A stretch of DNA of 64,000 nucleotides from the NCBI GenBank assembly GCA_964415365.1, contig CAYPYW010000001.1:46912-110911 (forward strand), read 5' to 3'. The notes beneath the pieces are model-generated. The model saw only the letters and a list, made by a program, of their open reading frames with translations. It was not told where the DNA came from and searched no databases. The position numbers and the translations under genes are program-made. Positions 26,358 through 34,552 of this stretch are shown piece after piece (the stretch's first letter is position 1; every line of letters begins with the position of its first letter). The stretch is from Hydromicrobium sp964415365. Lineage in GTDB: Bacteria; Actinomycetota; Humimicrobiia; Humimicrobiales; Humimicrobiaceae.

Positions 26358-26510
26358 ATGTCAGATATATTATCGGAACTTGATAAATATATTCCTGAAG
26401 ATAATCCTAGAAAATGGGCGAAACTCACAAGTGATATTGATTTCAGGAGACTCCAATTAACTCTTTTAAAGGAAATACTAATTGAGTTAAGGCAGATCAA
26501 TGCCAAATAA
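26358..26510 (+). CDS. 50-aa protein ahead of the helicase-nuclease pair
   Basis: ATG 26358 follows AAAGGAG at good spacing. The frame encodes 50 residues with charged, helical composition (begins MSDILSELDKYIPEDNPRKW, ends ILIELRQINAK) and stops three bases before the ATG of the first helicase-nuclease gene. The strong ribosome site and tight spacing suggest a real cotranscribed gene. I recognise no family; a small accessory subunit is possible but unproven. Confidence 0.6.
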   Translation: MSDILSELDKYIPEDNPRKWAKLTSDIDFRRLQLTLLKEILIELRQINAK

Positions 26511-26513
26511 TGG

Positions 26514-29500
26514 ATGTTGGATGATAAATTAATAGAAGTTGTAAATAAAAAAAACAGCAGCTTTCTGGTAATTGGACCCCCGGGCTCTGGTAAGACCTAT
26601 ACACTTCTGGAGCTTACCAAATACTTAATCACTACTAAAAAAGTAAATCCCAGCAGATTACTTATTTTCTGTTTCAATCGCAGGTGGTCAAAATTAATAA
26701 GGGATAAAACTACCACTATGATAGGCGGGAGTATACTGGAAATTCCTATAGAAACTTTTTATTCTTTTTGTACTTATTTTATAAACAGAACAAAGATTTT
26801 CTTATATCGAAAGCAATTCTCTAGTGATAGCTCTCCGGGGAGTATGGTTACTGATGATTTTTTCGAGGATATAAAAATTCTGAATTCAACCCAGCAGTGG
26901 AAACTGCTTAAGAATGTCATAAAAATGCTGGATGCAAAAAATTACCCACACACTTTTAAATATGTAAATAGTAATCCTTTTATTGAGAATAGTTATATAC
27001 AGGAAGTTTTTGATTTTATCCTGCGAGCTCAGGAAAGTTTATTTACACCCGGCGAACTGTCGGACAAATTTACACCATTTTATAATCCGGTACTTTCGGA
27101 ACTGGTTGGAATATATTCCAGATATATAAAAGAACTTAAAGAAAATCATCTATATAATTACGGTATGTTGTTGGAAGAAACAGTTAGCATATTAAAAAAT
27201 CATGAAGAAATAAAGGATTACTACAGGCAGAAGTATGATTATATACTGGTTGATGAACTGCAGGAAATTAATAAAGCCCAGTTTGAAATCATAAACTGTA
27301 TTTCAAATTCCAACTGCGTTTTTTTTGGAAACGACGACCAATCTATTTACGCTTTCAGAGGTTCGATGCTGGATAGCTTTAAAACGATTTATCTAAAACT
27401 TGAACCGGAAAATGTCATTTTTCTGAATAAAAATTACAGGAGCAGCAGTATCATAAATGATGTCTGCAAAAATTTTATTTGCCTCAGCAAGAATAGAATT
27501 CCAAAAGAAACTACTGTCCCTGCTGGTAGTTCCAGCGGAGAATTATATTTAAAGGAATTTCATACCTTGCTGGAAGAGGCTAATTTTATCTGTCATAAAA
27601 TTAAACTTCTCCATCTGAAAGAGGGTATAAAACTGGAAGAAATGGCAGTAATTATTAAAGGGCTGGGTTATGAAACTCATGTGGTTGAAAACGCATTAAT
27701 CCAGAATGGTATTCCATTTACAAGAAGAGGTACAAGAAGTTTGCTCGACAATAGACTTGTAAAATATTTACTCAACTTTATGAGATTGATGCTGGCCATA
27801 AAAGAAACTGAGGAGCCTGAAAAAAGATATGCTGATAACGGAGATTCAACTTTAAAATTAAATATTCTAATAGAAAATATGATGCTTTCAGATATTGTAA
27901 ATTTAGAGCCTTTATATTTTAAAAAACTAAAAATTCTATGTTCGGATAGCAGTAACAGCGATTCAGGAAGTCTGTGGAATTATTTTAAAAATCAACATAT
28001 TAGGGGAAAAGAAAATAGGCGGATAAAGGGAGAGCTTTTTAAGATAATTAATTTTGTTTCGGCGGTTTATCAGTTGATAGAAATCATGGACAGAGATGTG
28101 TTTGAATTCTCATTAATGCTTATCAGGAATAAAAAAGTGGGTATTTTAAATTATCTGATGTCTCAGAAAAGTAGTGAAATTAATTACAAAAACCGCTGGA
28201 ACAATTTGGGAGATTTTTTGGAGAACGTCAAAGATTTCAGCCAGAGAAGTAATCCCAACGATGTTAAATCATATATTAATTTTGTTGACGATATTATCGA
28301 AAACAAATTTACCGAGGAAATCGAAGAAAGCACAAAAGATGTGATTCAAACTGGCTCAGTTAATATATTGAGTTTTCATCAATGTAAGGGTCTGGAGTTT
28401 AAAACAGTATTCATACCCTTTATTAACGGATATTATTTACCTGCAAAATTCGTTTTCCCACAGGCTTTTGATATTCAAATATTTGATTACCTGGGCGGCG
28501 GGAGGAGCCTGAATATTGAGGAACTTAAAAAAAATCATATGGATGGTGAAATCAGGCTTTTTTATAACGGTATTACAAGAGCCAGGGAATATTTATATAT
28601 CACTTCCAGTAGCAGCAGAAAGAAATCGATATTTTTTGAAGAAATAAGAAGGATCTATAAAAATTTGAATTCTGAGTACAGAAAAGTTGGTGTGTTGAAA
28701 GAAAATGAAAGCAGTGTTAAAGAAGGAAGAATACCTGAGATTGAATCAGAGCTGGATTCTTATCTGGATGATATGTGGCTTATAAGAAAAAGAGCACTGG
28801 TTGCTACTGCCAAAATGCAGCATGACCTCAAGTTTAATCTTGACCATTATTTAAATCAGATTATTCTCCTGAAATATTTCTATCATCCGGGTCAGTGGTG
28901 GGATTTTGCGGTGCCTACTAGGAACAGCAAAAATCCCTTCTTGTTATCCCCAGTATCATTTTCGCACAGTAGTATAGATACTTTCAGGGATTGCCCGTTT
29001 AAATATAAGGTTAAATACTATTTTAATTTGAAAGAAGAGGAAAATCTAAGTCTGATATTAGGAAAGATTTATCATGAGATAATAAGAGTGTTTTTTAAAC
29101 CTGGAGCGAGACTTTTCTCCTGGGAAGCGCTGAGAACAGTAATAGAGGAAGTGTTTAACAGGCATCATTTCGAGTTTAAATTTTTAAAAAGTGAAATGAA
29201 GGAAAAAGCGTTACTGGGATTTAGAAATTTTTTTGAAAATCATATGCCTCCTGACCCCGGTAGTTCCATAGTTGAAAAAGAATTTTCATTTAAGCTGGGT
29301 GAGGAAAATATTACCGGGAGGATAGATCAGATAAATATATTGGACGATGAAAACCTGGAACTTGTAGATTATAAATCCGGGTCGTCTTCGTATAGCGATA
29401 AAGATCTCAGGGAGGAATTACAGTTGAAAATATATAGAACCGCTCTGGATATCAGCAGAGATTTAGAAGCTTTTAAATCTATGAATATAAAAATGAAGTA

Positions 29501-29702
29501 TATAAGTCTGGGGAATTTAAAAAAGCAGGTCTATGAAATCCCCGGGGAATACTATAGCTCCGGTGAAGTTATAAGTATATTAAGTGATATTATTTCAAGA
29601 ATAAAAAGTGAGAAATTTGATCCGGAGCCAAGGAATTATATTTCATGCTTAAATTGCGGATTTAAGATTTTGTGTCCTAAATATTATGGTCAGAAAAATT
29701 AA
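26514..29702 (+). CDS. UvrD-family helicase fused to RecB-type Fe-S nuclease, AdnA-like subunit
   Basis: 1062 aa. SF1A helicase motifs: Walker A GPPGSGKT at residues 21-28, DELQE near 247 (the usual DEFQD is altered at its third and fifth positions), DDQSIYAFRGS near 275, NYRSS, SFHQCKGLEFKTVFIP near 622 and FYNGITRAREYLYIT near 686. From about 816 a PD-(D/E)XK nuclease follows: SSIDTFRDCPFKYK, GRIDQINI, LVDYKSG near 949, LQLKIYRTA. Cysteines in DCPFKY and CLNCGFKILC fit a 4Fe-4S site as in AddB-type nucleases. It overlaps the next, similar gene by 17 bases. Confidence 0.85.
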   Translation: MLDDKLIEVVNKKNSSFLVIGPPGSGKTYTLLELTKYLITTKKVNPSRLLIFCFNRRWSKLIRDKTTTMIGGSILEIPIETFYSFCTYFINRTKIFLYRKQFSSDSSPGSMVTDDFFEDIKILNSTQQWKLLKNVIKMLDAKNYPHTFKYVNSNPFIENSYIQEVFDFILRAQESLFTPGELSDKFTPFYNPVLSELVGIYSRYIKELKENHLYNYGMLLEETVSILKNHEEIKDYYRQKYDYILVDELQEINKAQFEIINCISNSNCVFFGNDDQSIYAFRGSMLDSFKTIYLKLEPENVIFLNKNYRSSSIINDVCKNFICLSKNRIPKETTVPAGSSSGELYLKEFHTLLEEANFICHKIKLLHLKEGIKLEEMAVIIKGLGYETHVVENALIQNGIPFTRRGTRSLLDNRLVKYLLNFMRLMLAIKETEEPEKRYADNGDSTLKLNILIENMMLSDIVNLEPLYFKKLKILCSDSSNSDSGSLWNYFKNQHIRGKENRRIKGELFKIINFVSAVYQLIEIMDRDVFEFSLMLIRNKKVGILNYLMSQKSSEINYKNRWNNLGDFLENVKDFSQRSNPNDVKSYINFVDDIIENKFTEEIEESTKDVIQTGSVNILSFHQCKGLEFKTVFIPFINGYYLPAKFVFPQAFDIQIFDYLGGGRSLNIEELKKNHMDGEIRLFYNGITRAREYLYITSSSSRKKSIFFEEIRRIYKNLNSEYRKVGVLKENESSVKEGRIPEIESELDSYLDDMWLIRKRALVATAKMQHDLKFNLDHYLNQIILLKYFYHPGQWWDFAVPTRNSKNPFLLSPVSFSHSSIDTFRDCPFKYKVKYYFNLKEEENLSLILGKIYHEIIRVFFKPGARLFSWEALRTVIEEVFNRHHFEFKFLKSEMKEKALLGFRNFFENHMPPDPGSSIVEKEFSFKLGEENITGRIDQINILDDENLELVDYKSGSSSYSDKDLREELQLKIYRTALDISRDLEAFKSMNIKMKYISLGNLKKQVYEIPGEYYSSGEVISILSDIISRIKSEKFDPEPRNYISCLNCGFKILCPKYYGQKN

Positions 29703-32700
29703 AGAAACAAACGAACAACTGAATATAATCGACAGCACAGCTGATGTAAAAAGGGTGATTGCCTGTGCAGGCTCGGGTAAAACCTGGATTATAACCAATA
29801 GTATTATAAAAATATTGAATGGTGGGATTTGCGGTCCTGACAGGATACTTGCGCTTACTTTTACCAGAAATGCGGCTGAGAATATGAGAATGAGAATCAG
29901 AGAAAATATCGAAAAAGAGATTGATTTTGAGAGTATTGATATTTTTACCTTTAACTCGTTTGGAAATGAAATCATATCCGAAAACAGCTTTGAGCTGGGA
30001 TTAGGAAAGGATTTTAAGATTATAAGCAGCAGTCAATCATGGCAAATATTATATAAGATATTTGGCGAAGTTGATTTAGAGTATCTGAAAGCAGGGAAGA
30101 GAATTGGGCAGTTCATACAGGATTTACTTGATTATATAGAAAACTTAAAAAATAATCTGATATCAAGTAGTGAATTTGAAGAATATATAAATAATTATAA
30201 AAAAATTCTGTCCGGTTATAAAAGCAAAGCTTTAAGAGCAGCAGAAGAAGAGTTAATTGAGAGCCAGAAAGAACTATTTGATATTTATTTAAGATATGAA
30301 AAGAGAAAAATTGACAGTAATTGCATAGATTATTCGGATCAGGTATTTATGCCTTATTTTCTGCTTTTAGGAAAAAAGTCGATAAGGGCAAAATACCAGC
30401 AGAAATATAAATATATATTTGTTGATGAATTTCAGGATACAAATATTGCACAAGCGCATCTGCTTTCCCTGCTCAGCAGTCCGGGGCAAAATAAACTTAT
30501 GATAGTAGGTGACGACGATCAGGGAATTTATTCCTTTAGAGGTGCGTGTGTGGAAAACATATTAAACTTTCACAAGTGGGATAAATTTAAGAGCTGTGGT
30601 GTTTCCGATTTTTATCTTACCACAAATTTCAGATCAGGAATTAATATCATAACTACTGTGAATAACATCATTTCTTCCAATAAAGGGAGGTTTGAAAAAA
30701 AATTAAAACCTGGAGATATTAAAAAAGATTCGGAAGTAGTTTTTTATTCCAGGAAAGTTCACAAAGAAGAGGCTGCAGAAATTTCTAAAATCATCAAGTA
30801 TCTTGCGGCCAGAGGAATTAAATTCAAGGAAATGGCTATTCTTTCGAGAAGGAAAAGGTTTGAAAAGATTACTGAGGAACTCGAAGCTAATGGTATTAAA
30901 TATGAGCTGATAGGAGGAAAGAATTTTTTCTTTGAGCCGGAGATTTTATTTATTGTTTCATGGCTTAAGGTGATACAGGATATAGATGACGAGATATCGA
31001 TGATATATCTATTGAAGTCGAAGAAATATAGAATTTGTGATCGTGATATATATTTTATTAAGAAAAGCCGTGAAGGTTCAGGAGATATAATGAGTATGGT
31101 TTCCGGAATGATGAATCTTAAAAAGAGTCCCCATATTAGTAAGTCTGCAAAAGAAAGATTAGAAAGTTTTCTGAAAAGCCTGCGGCTTTATATTAGTAAG
31201 TCCAGGGAATTGGAACTGAAAGAATTGATTAGCTTGATTGTTGAAGATTCGGGTATAATGAGCGAATTAAAATCCAGGTTTGGATCAGTTGCTAGAAAGA
31301 AAATTAAAAACATCGAGAATCTTATAAGAATTGCTTCTGATTTCGAGCAGAGTTATTCAGAAAGCAATCTCGAGAGTTTTATAACCTACTTAAAGGATGT
31401 AGCGAAGACTGATTATGAAGATCCTGAAACAGTGGAATTGTCAGGTGAGAATTCAGTGAAGGTGATGAGTATTCATGCTGCTAAAGGCCTGGAGTTTGAG
31501 GTGGTTTTTTTGCCAATGCTATGGAAGAATGATTATATGGATAGGATTTCAGATGAGGGGTTTACAGTTCCTTCTGAGCTGAGAAGGGATGGTAGAATAT
31601 GGAAGGAAAAGAGGAATTTTAAAAATGCCGGAGATTTTAAGGAGGCTTTAAGAAATATCAAACTTGAGGAGGAGAGAAGAATATTTTATGTTGCCTGCAG
31701 CAGGGCAAAAAAGATTCTTATCCTGTCCTATAGCGAGTACGAGGATAATATAACTGCTGGCAAAGAGGACATTAAAGCAAAAGAAATAATACCATTCTTT
31801 AGTGACATTATAAGTAAAGGTAACAGACTAAGGATTATCAATCGGGAAGGTCTGGATTTTATAAAGTCAAATTATAAGGAAGAACTACACAACAGTAATG
31901 AAAGTTATGGAGATGTGTTCGGCTTTATGAAGCCTGTTAAAAGAAGAAGAAAAATTGAAATATTCGGCGAAGAAGAATGGGAAGGGTCGCAGAAAACATT
32001 AATTAAGAGAATCCTGGAAACCAGCGACATTCCTGAGGGGAATAGTGAGATTCTTAAAACTGCTGCCGGGATGAGCTCCAGGTTGACCACAGATACTGAT
32101 ATAAAAGATATAAAAATTTCTGGCAGTTTTTTTCCATTGACACAGATCCTGGACTATATAAAGTGTCCATTATTGTATAAATGGAAACATATCTATCAAA
32201 TACCTGAAAAAACCAATAAGCAGCTTACCAGAGGTGAGGAAATCCACAAGTATATAGAGAATATAACTTCGACTGGATTTAATAATGGGAAAATCACAAA
32301 AGATAAGATTATTGAAAAGTTCAAAGATAACGAGGTAAGAAAACATATCAAAGTGTTTTTGGACAGCAGTTTCTGGGAGTTTTCTAAGATAAAATCGATG
32401 ATGCTGGAGCAACTTTTCTACTGGAAAATAAATGATTATTTTATTGTAGGTAAACTGGACCGGGTTGATGTATGTAGGGATAACAAAATCAAAATTGTTG
32501 ACTATAAGGTTTCCAGGTATTTAAAGAATAAAAATAATACAGGTCAAAATCAGTCTGAAAATTTGCATCAACTTCAGCTCAAAGCTTATATAGGAGCACT
32601 GTCTGAAATTTGCAAAAAACCGGTAGAAGATATAACCGGATTTCTTCTATATCTGGAGGATGGTACTGAATTATCATTATGTCCTGAAGATAATAAGGTA

Positions 32701-32835
32701 GAGGAGTCGAAACAAATTATTCTTGGTGCGATTGGTAATATAACAAAGGGTAATTTTAAAAGTACTTTTAAAATTACCTGTAAAAAAAATTGTAGTTATG
32801 GCGGATTTTGCTTGGATATTTACAAAACGGGTTAA
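29686..32835 (+). CDS. UvrD-family helicase fused to RecB-type Fe-S nuclease, AdnB-like subunit
   Basis: 1049 aa. Q-motif region NEQLNIID, Walker A ACAGSGKT at residues 27-34, LALTFTRNAAENM, DEFQDTN near 247, DDQGIYSFRG near 280, NFRSG, IHAAKGLEFEVVFLP near 598 and RIFYVACSRAKKILIL near 665 are all canonical. The C-terminal nuclease starts near 815 (LTQILDYIKCP) with GEEIHKYI, GKLDRVDV, IVDYKVS near 938, QLQLKAYIGAL and three cysteines in CKKNCSYGGFC. Two adjacent helicase-nucleases match the AdnAB architecture better than AddAB (AddB has a dead motor) or RecBCD. Likely role: resection of double-strand ends. Confidence 0.87.
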   Translation: MVRKIKETNEQLNIIDSTADVKRVIACAGSGKTWIITNSIIKILNGGICGPDRILALTFTRNAAENMRMRIRENIEKEIDFESIDIFTFNSFGNEIISENSFELGLGKDFKIISSSQSWQILYKIFGEVDLEYLKAGKRIGQFIQDLLDYIENLKNNLISSSEFEEYINNYKKILSGYKSKALRAAEEELIESQKELFDIYLRYEKRKIDSNCIDYSDQVFMPYFLLLGKKSIRAKYQQKYKYIFVDEFQDTNIAQAHLLSLLSSPGQNKLMIVGDDDQGIYSFRGACVENILNFHKWDKFKSCGVSDFYLTTNFRSGINIITTVNNIISSNKGRFEKKLKPGDIKKDSEVVFYSRKVHKEEAAEISKIIKYLAARGIKFKEMAILSRRKRFEKITEELEANGIKYELIGGKNFFFEPEILFIVSWLKVIQDIDDEISMIYLLKSKKYRICDRDIYFIKKSREGSGDIMSMVSGMMNLKKSPHISKSAKERLESFLKSLRLYISKSRELELKELISLIVEDSGIMSELKSRFGSVARKKIKNIENLIRIASDFEQSYSESNLESFITYLKDVAKTDYEDPETVELSGENSVKVMSIHAAKGLEFEVVFLPMLWKNDYMDRISDEGFTVPSELRRDGRIWKEKRNFKNAGDFKEALRNIKLEEERRIFYVACSRAKKILILSYSEYEDNITAGKEDIKAKEIIPFFSDIISKGNRLRIINREGLDFIKSNYKEELHNSNESYGDVFGFMKPVKRRRKIEIFGEEEWEGSQKTLIKRILETSDIPEGNSEILKTAAGMSSRLTTDTDIKDIKISGSFFPLTQILDYIKCPLLYKWKHIYQIPEKTNKQLTRGEEIHKYIENITSTGFNNGKITKDKIIEKFKDNEVRKHIKVFLDSSFWEFSKIKSMMLEQLFYWKINDYFIVGKLDRVDVCRDNKIKIVDYKVSRYLKNKNNTGQNQSENLHQLQLKAYIGALSEICKKPVEDITGFLLYLEDGTELSLCPEDNKVEESKQIILGAIGNITKGNFKSTFKITCKKNCSYGGFCLDIYKTG

Positions 32836-32851
32836 GATTACTTCTATTATA

Positions 32852-33772
32852 TTATACTTTCCGGCACCAATCAGAATATTTGCTGACTTCATTTTTTACC
32901 ACACGGAAATAGAGTTCCTGCAGTTTTTTTGTAACTGGTCCCATCTCTCCGTTTCCGACTGGGCGTTTATCCACATAACCTATAGGAGAAATTTGAGCCC
33001 CGGTTCCACAAAAAAATAATTCATCAGCTGTGTAAAGTTCTGTTCTATCTATTGATCTTTCTATAACTTTGATATTTTCATCATCTTTAGCCAGTTTTAT
33101 TATCGTTTCTCTGGTGATTCCTTCCAATATGTCATCGGTTACCGGGGGAGTGATTAAATTACCGTTTCTAACCATGAAAACATTCATTGCACTTCCTTCG
33201 CTGACGTGTTTACTATCAGATGACAGAACCAGTGCTTCATCATAACCATTTAAAAGTGCTTCGGTTTTTTGAAATGCTGCGTTAACATATGAGCCGGATA
33301 TCTTTGCACGCGGGGGTATGGAATTATCCGATATACGGTCCCATGAAGAGATGCATACGCTTATTGCCTTGCTTATATCCAGGTATTCTCCAAGAGGTAT
33401 GGAGTATATGAAAAGATCCTGTTCGTTTCCAATTAATTTAGGTCCTATATCCAGGCCGCTGTTGTAAGCAAATGGTCTTACATAACAGTCTTCGGTATAC
33501 ATTTCTTTTTTAAGCAGTTCTATAGTTATATCACAGAGTTCCTTTATAGAATATTTTATCTTTATCATCATTATTCTGGAATTGGCCACAAGTCTTTTAT
33601 AGTGGTCATCCATTCTGAAGACATAATTTGTTTTATTTTTTTCATTCCAGTAACATCTGATTCCTTCAAAAATTCCGGTACCATACTGCAGGGCATTAGT
33701 CCTGATGTCTACCTTAGCCTGTTCAATTGGAACTATTTTTCCTTTAAAGAAAGCATATCTGGGATTAGCCAT
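32852..33772 (-). CDS. ilvE: branched-chain amino-acid aminotransferase
   Basis: Fold-type IV PLP aminotransferase that makes leucine, isoleucine and valine from their 2-oxo acids. Motifs: FKGKIVPIEQAKVDI, LQYGTGIFEGIRCY near residue 30, the PLP-lysine region AKISGSYVNAAFQKTEAL near 157, HVSEGSAMNVFMV near 189 and the C-terminal FCGTGAQISPIGYVD. 306 aa. It stands apart from the main ilv/leu cluster and is read in the opposite direction, with its own consensus promoter. Confidence 0.93.
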   Translation of the reverse strand: MANPRYAFFKGKIVPIEQAKVDIRTNALQYGTGIFEGIRCYWNEKNKTNYVFRMDDHYKRLVANSRIMMIKIKYSIKELCDITIELLKKEMYTEDCYVRPFAYNSGLDIGPKLIGNEQDLFIYSIPLGEYLDISKAISVCISSWDRISDNSIPPRAKISGSYVNAAFQKTEALLNGYDEALVLSSDSKHVSEGSAMNVFMVRNGNLITPPVTDDILEGITRETIIKLAKDDENIKVIERSIDRTELYTADELFFCGTGAQISPIGYVDKRPVGNGEMGPVTKKLQELYFRVVKNEVSKYSDWCRKV

Positions 33773-33804
33773 AAATTCCTCTTTTGTAGATTTCAGTTTG
33801 TAAT

Positions 33805-33833
33805 ATTTTACTTATTTTAGTTTTATTTTGCAA
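33805..33833 (-). promoter_or_regulatory. promoter of ilvE
   Basis: On the minus strand TTGCAA (33828-33833) and TAAAAT (33805-33810) are separated by exactly 17 bases, about 33 bases before the ilvE start. This gives ilvE its own promoter, so the structured RNA further upstream need not be its leader. Confidence 0.45.
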
Positions 33834-33929
33834 TTGGTATTGGACTGTTGTGAATTTATTTTTTACCAGTACTTTATGTAACTTAATGTACTGTAATGTT
33901 CATGTGTAGGAATCTTCATAAAAGTTGCA

Positions 33930-34120
33930 GAGTTAAAGGGAGGACAAAAAGAAACCCCAAGTTATCTTTTACCCTAGCTCACGCCTTAGGCTACTTAACA
34001 TCTTGGGGTCACACCCTTAAAACTTTTCTTAGGTTCTTTTTTGAAAATTAACTTACTTTTTACTTTCTTTCGTCTGTAAATTTCAGTTACTTCTGAAAGT
34101 TACCTCCTGTTTTAAGAATG
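33930..34120 (-). ncRNA. candidate structured small RNA (6S-like), about 190 nt
   Basis: Read on the minus strand from the predicted start near 34119. A split closing stem pairs UUAAA/GGAGG (34115-34103) with CCUCC/UUUAA (33943-33933). Inside are a perfect UUUCAG/CUGAAA hairpin (about 34079-34096) and a long hairpin closed by ACCCCAAG/CUUGGGGU (34009-33954), followed by a U-rich run (UUUCUUUUU) that could terminate. Size, closing stem and strong own promoter suit 6S RNA (SsrS), the RNA polymerase regulator. I cannot align it, and a leader regulating ilvE is an alternative. There is no sensible ORF. Confidence 0.5.
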
Positions 34121-34125
34121 TTTCT

Positions 34126-34154
34126 AATATAGCAAATGACAATATTTATGTCAA
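34126..34154 (-). promoter_or_regulatory. consensus sigma-70 promoter of the small RNA
   Basis: On the minus strand TTGACA (34149-34154) and TATATT (34126-34131) are separated by 17 bases. This is the best-matching promoter in the window and points into the structured RNA candidate. Confidence 0.65.
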
Positions 34155-34193
34155 TAGGTATTTTGAAATTTTTGGACAAATTTCTGAAAAATC

Positions 34194-34221
34194 TTGAAAT
34201 TAATGTCAGGTATTTTATAAT
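34194..34221 (+). promoter_or_regulatory. promoter of the DUF5661 gene
   Basis: TTGAAA (34194-34199) and TATAAT (34216-34221) are 16 bases apart, 52 bases before ATG 34273. It is divergent from the small-RNA promoter and about 40 bases from it. Confidence 0.5.
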
Positions 34222-34272
34222 CTTCTAAAGGATTATTATCAGGGGATAAATTTAAGCTAAGAAGGAGTAGAA

Positions 34273-34548
34273 ATGACCGTTAAGAAACATTTTACTGAAG
34301 AAGAAGCAGTAAAAATTGGAGAAGAGCTTGGAATTGACTGGTCTAAATTTGATGTAGAACAATTCAGGGTTGGAATGGATGTAGAGCTGGAGCACGGAAA
34401 AGTTGATCCTAATACTAATGTTTCTAATGATGATCCGTTAATAACCGGAAAAATTGCTCTGGCTCATTTGAATGAATTTCCGGATTACTATGACAGGCTT
34501 ACAAAGATGGAGGAAGAGGCAGAGGATTACTGGAAGATAGAAGATTAG
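34273..34548 (+). CDS. DUF5661 family protein
   Basis: 91 aa, acidic, with no membrane segment. The core EEAVKIGEELGIDWSKFDV, EQFRVGMDVELEHG, NVSNDDPLITGKIALAHLNE and FPDYYDRLTKMEEEA is the pattern of DUF5661 proteins, whose function is not known. AAGGAG precedes the ATG. The gene is transcribed alone, and its stop lies 4 bases from the convergent mnmA stop. Confidence 0.75.
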   Translation: MTVKKHFTEEEAVKIGEELGIDWSKFDVEQFRVGMDVELEHGKVDPNTNVSNDDPLITGKIALAHLNEFPDYYDRLTKMEEEAEDYWKIED

Positions 34549-34552
34549 GGTT

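Noticed and set aside
33773..34272. T-box leader for ilvE
   Set aside because: None of the conserved T-box elements was found on the minus strand, and ilvE has a nearer promoter.
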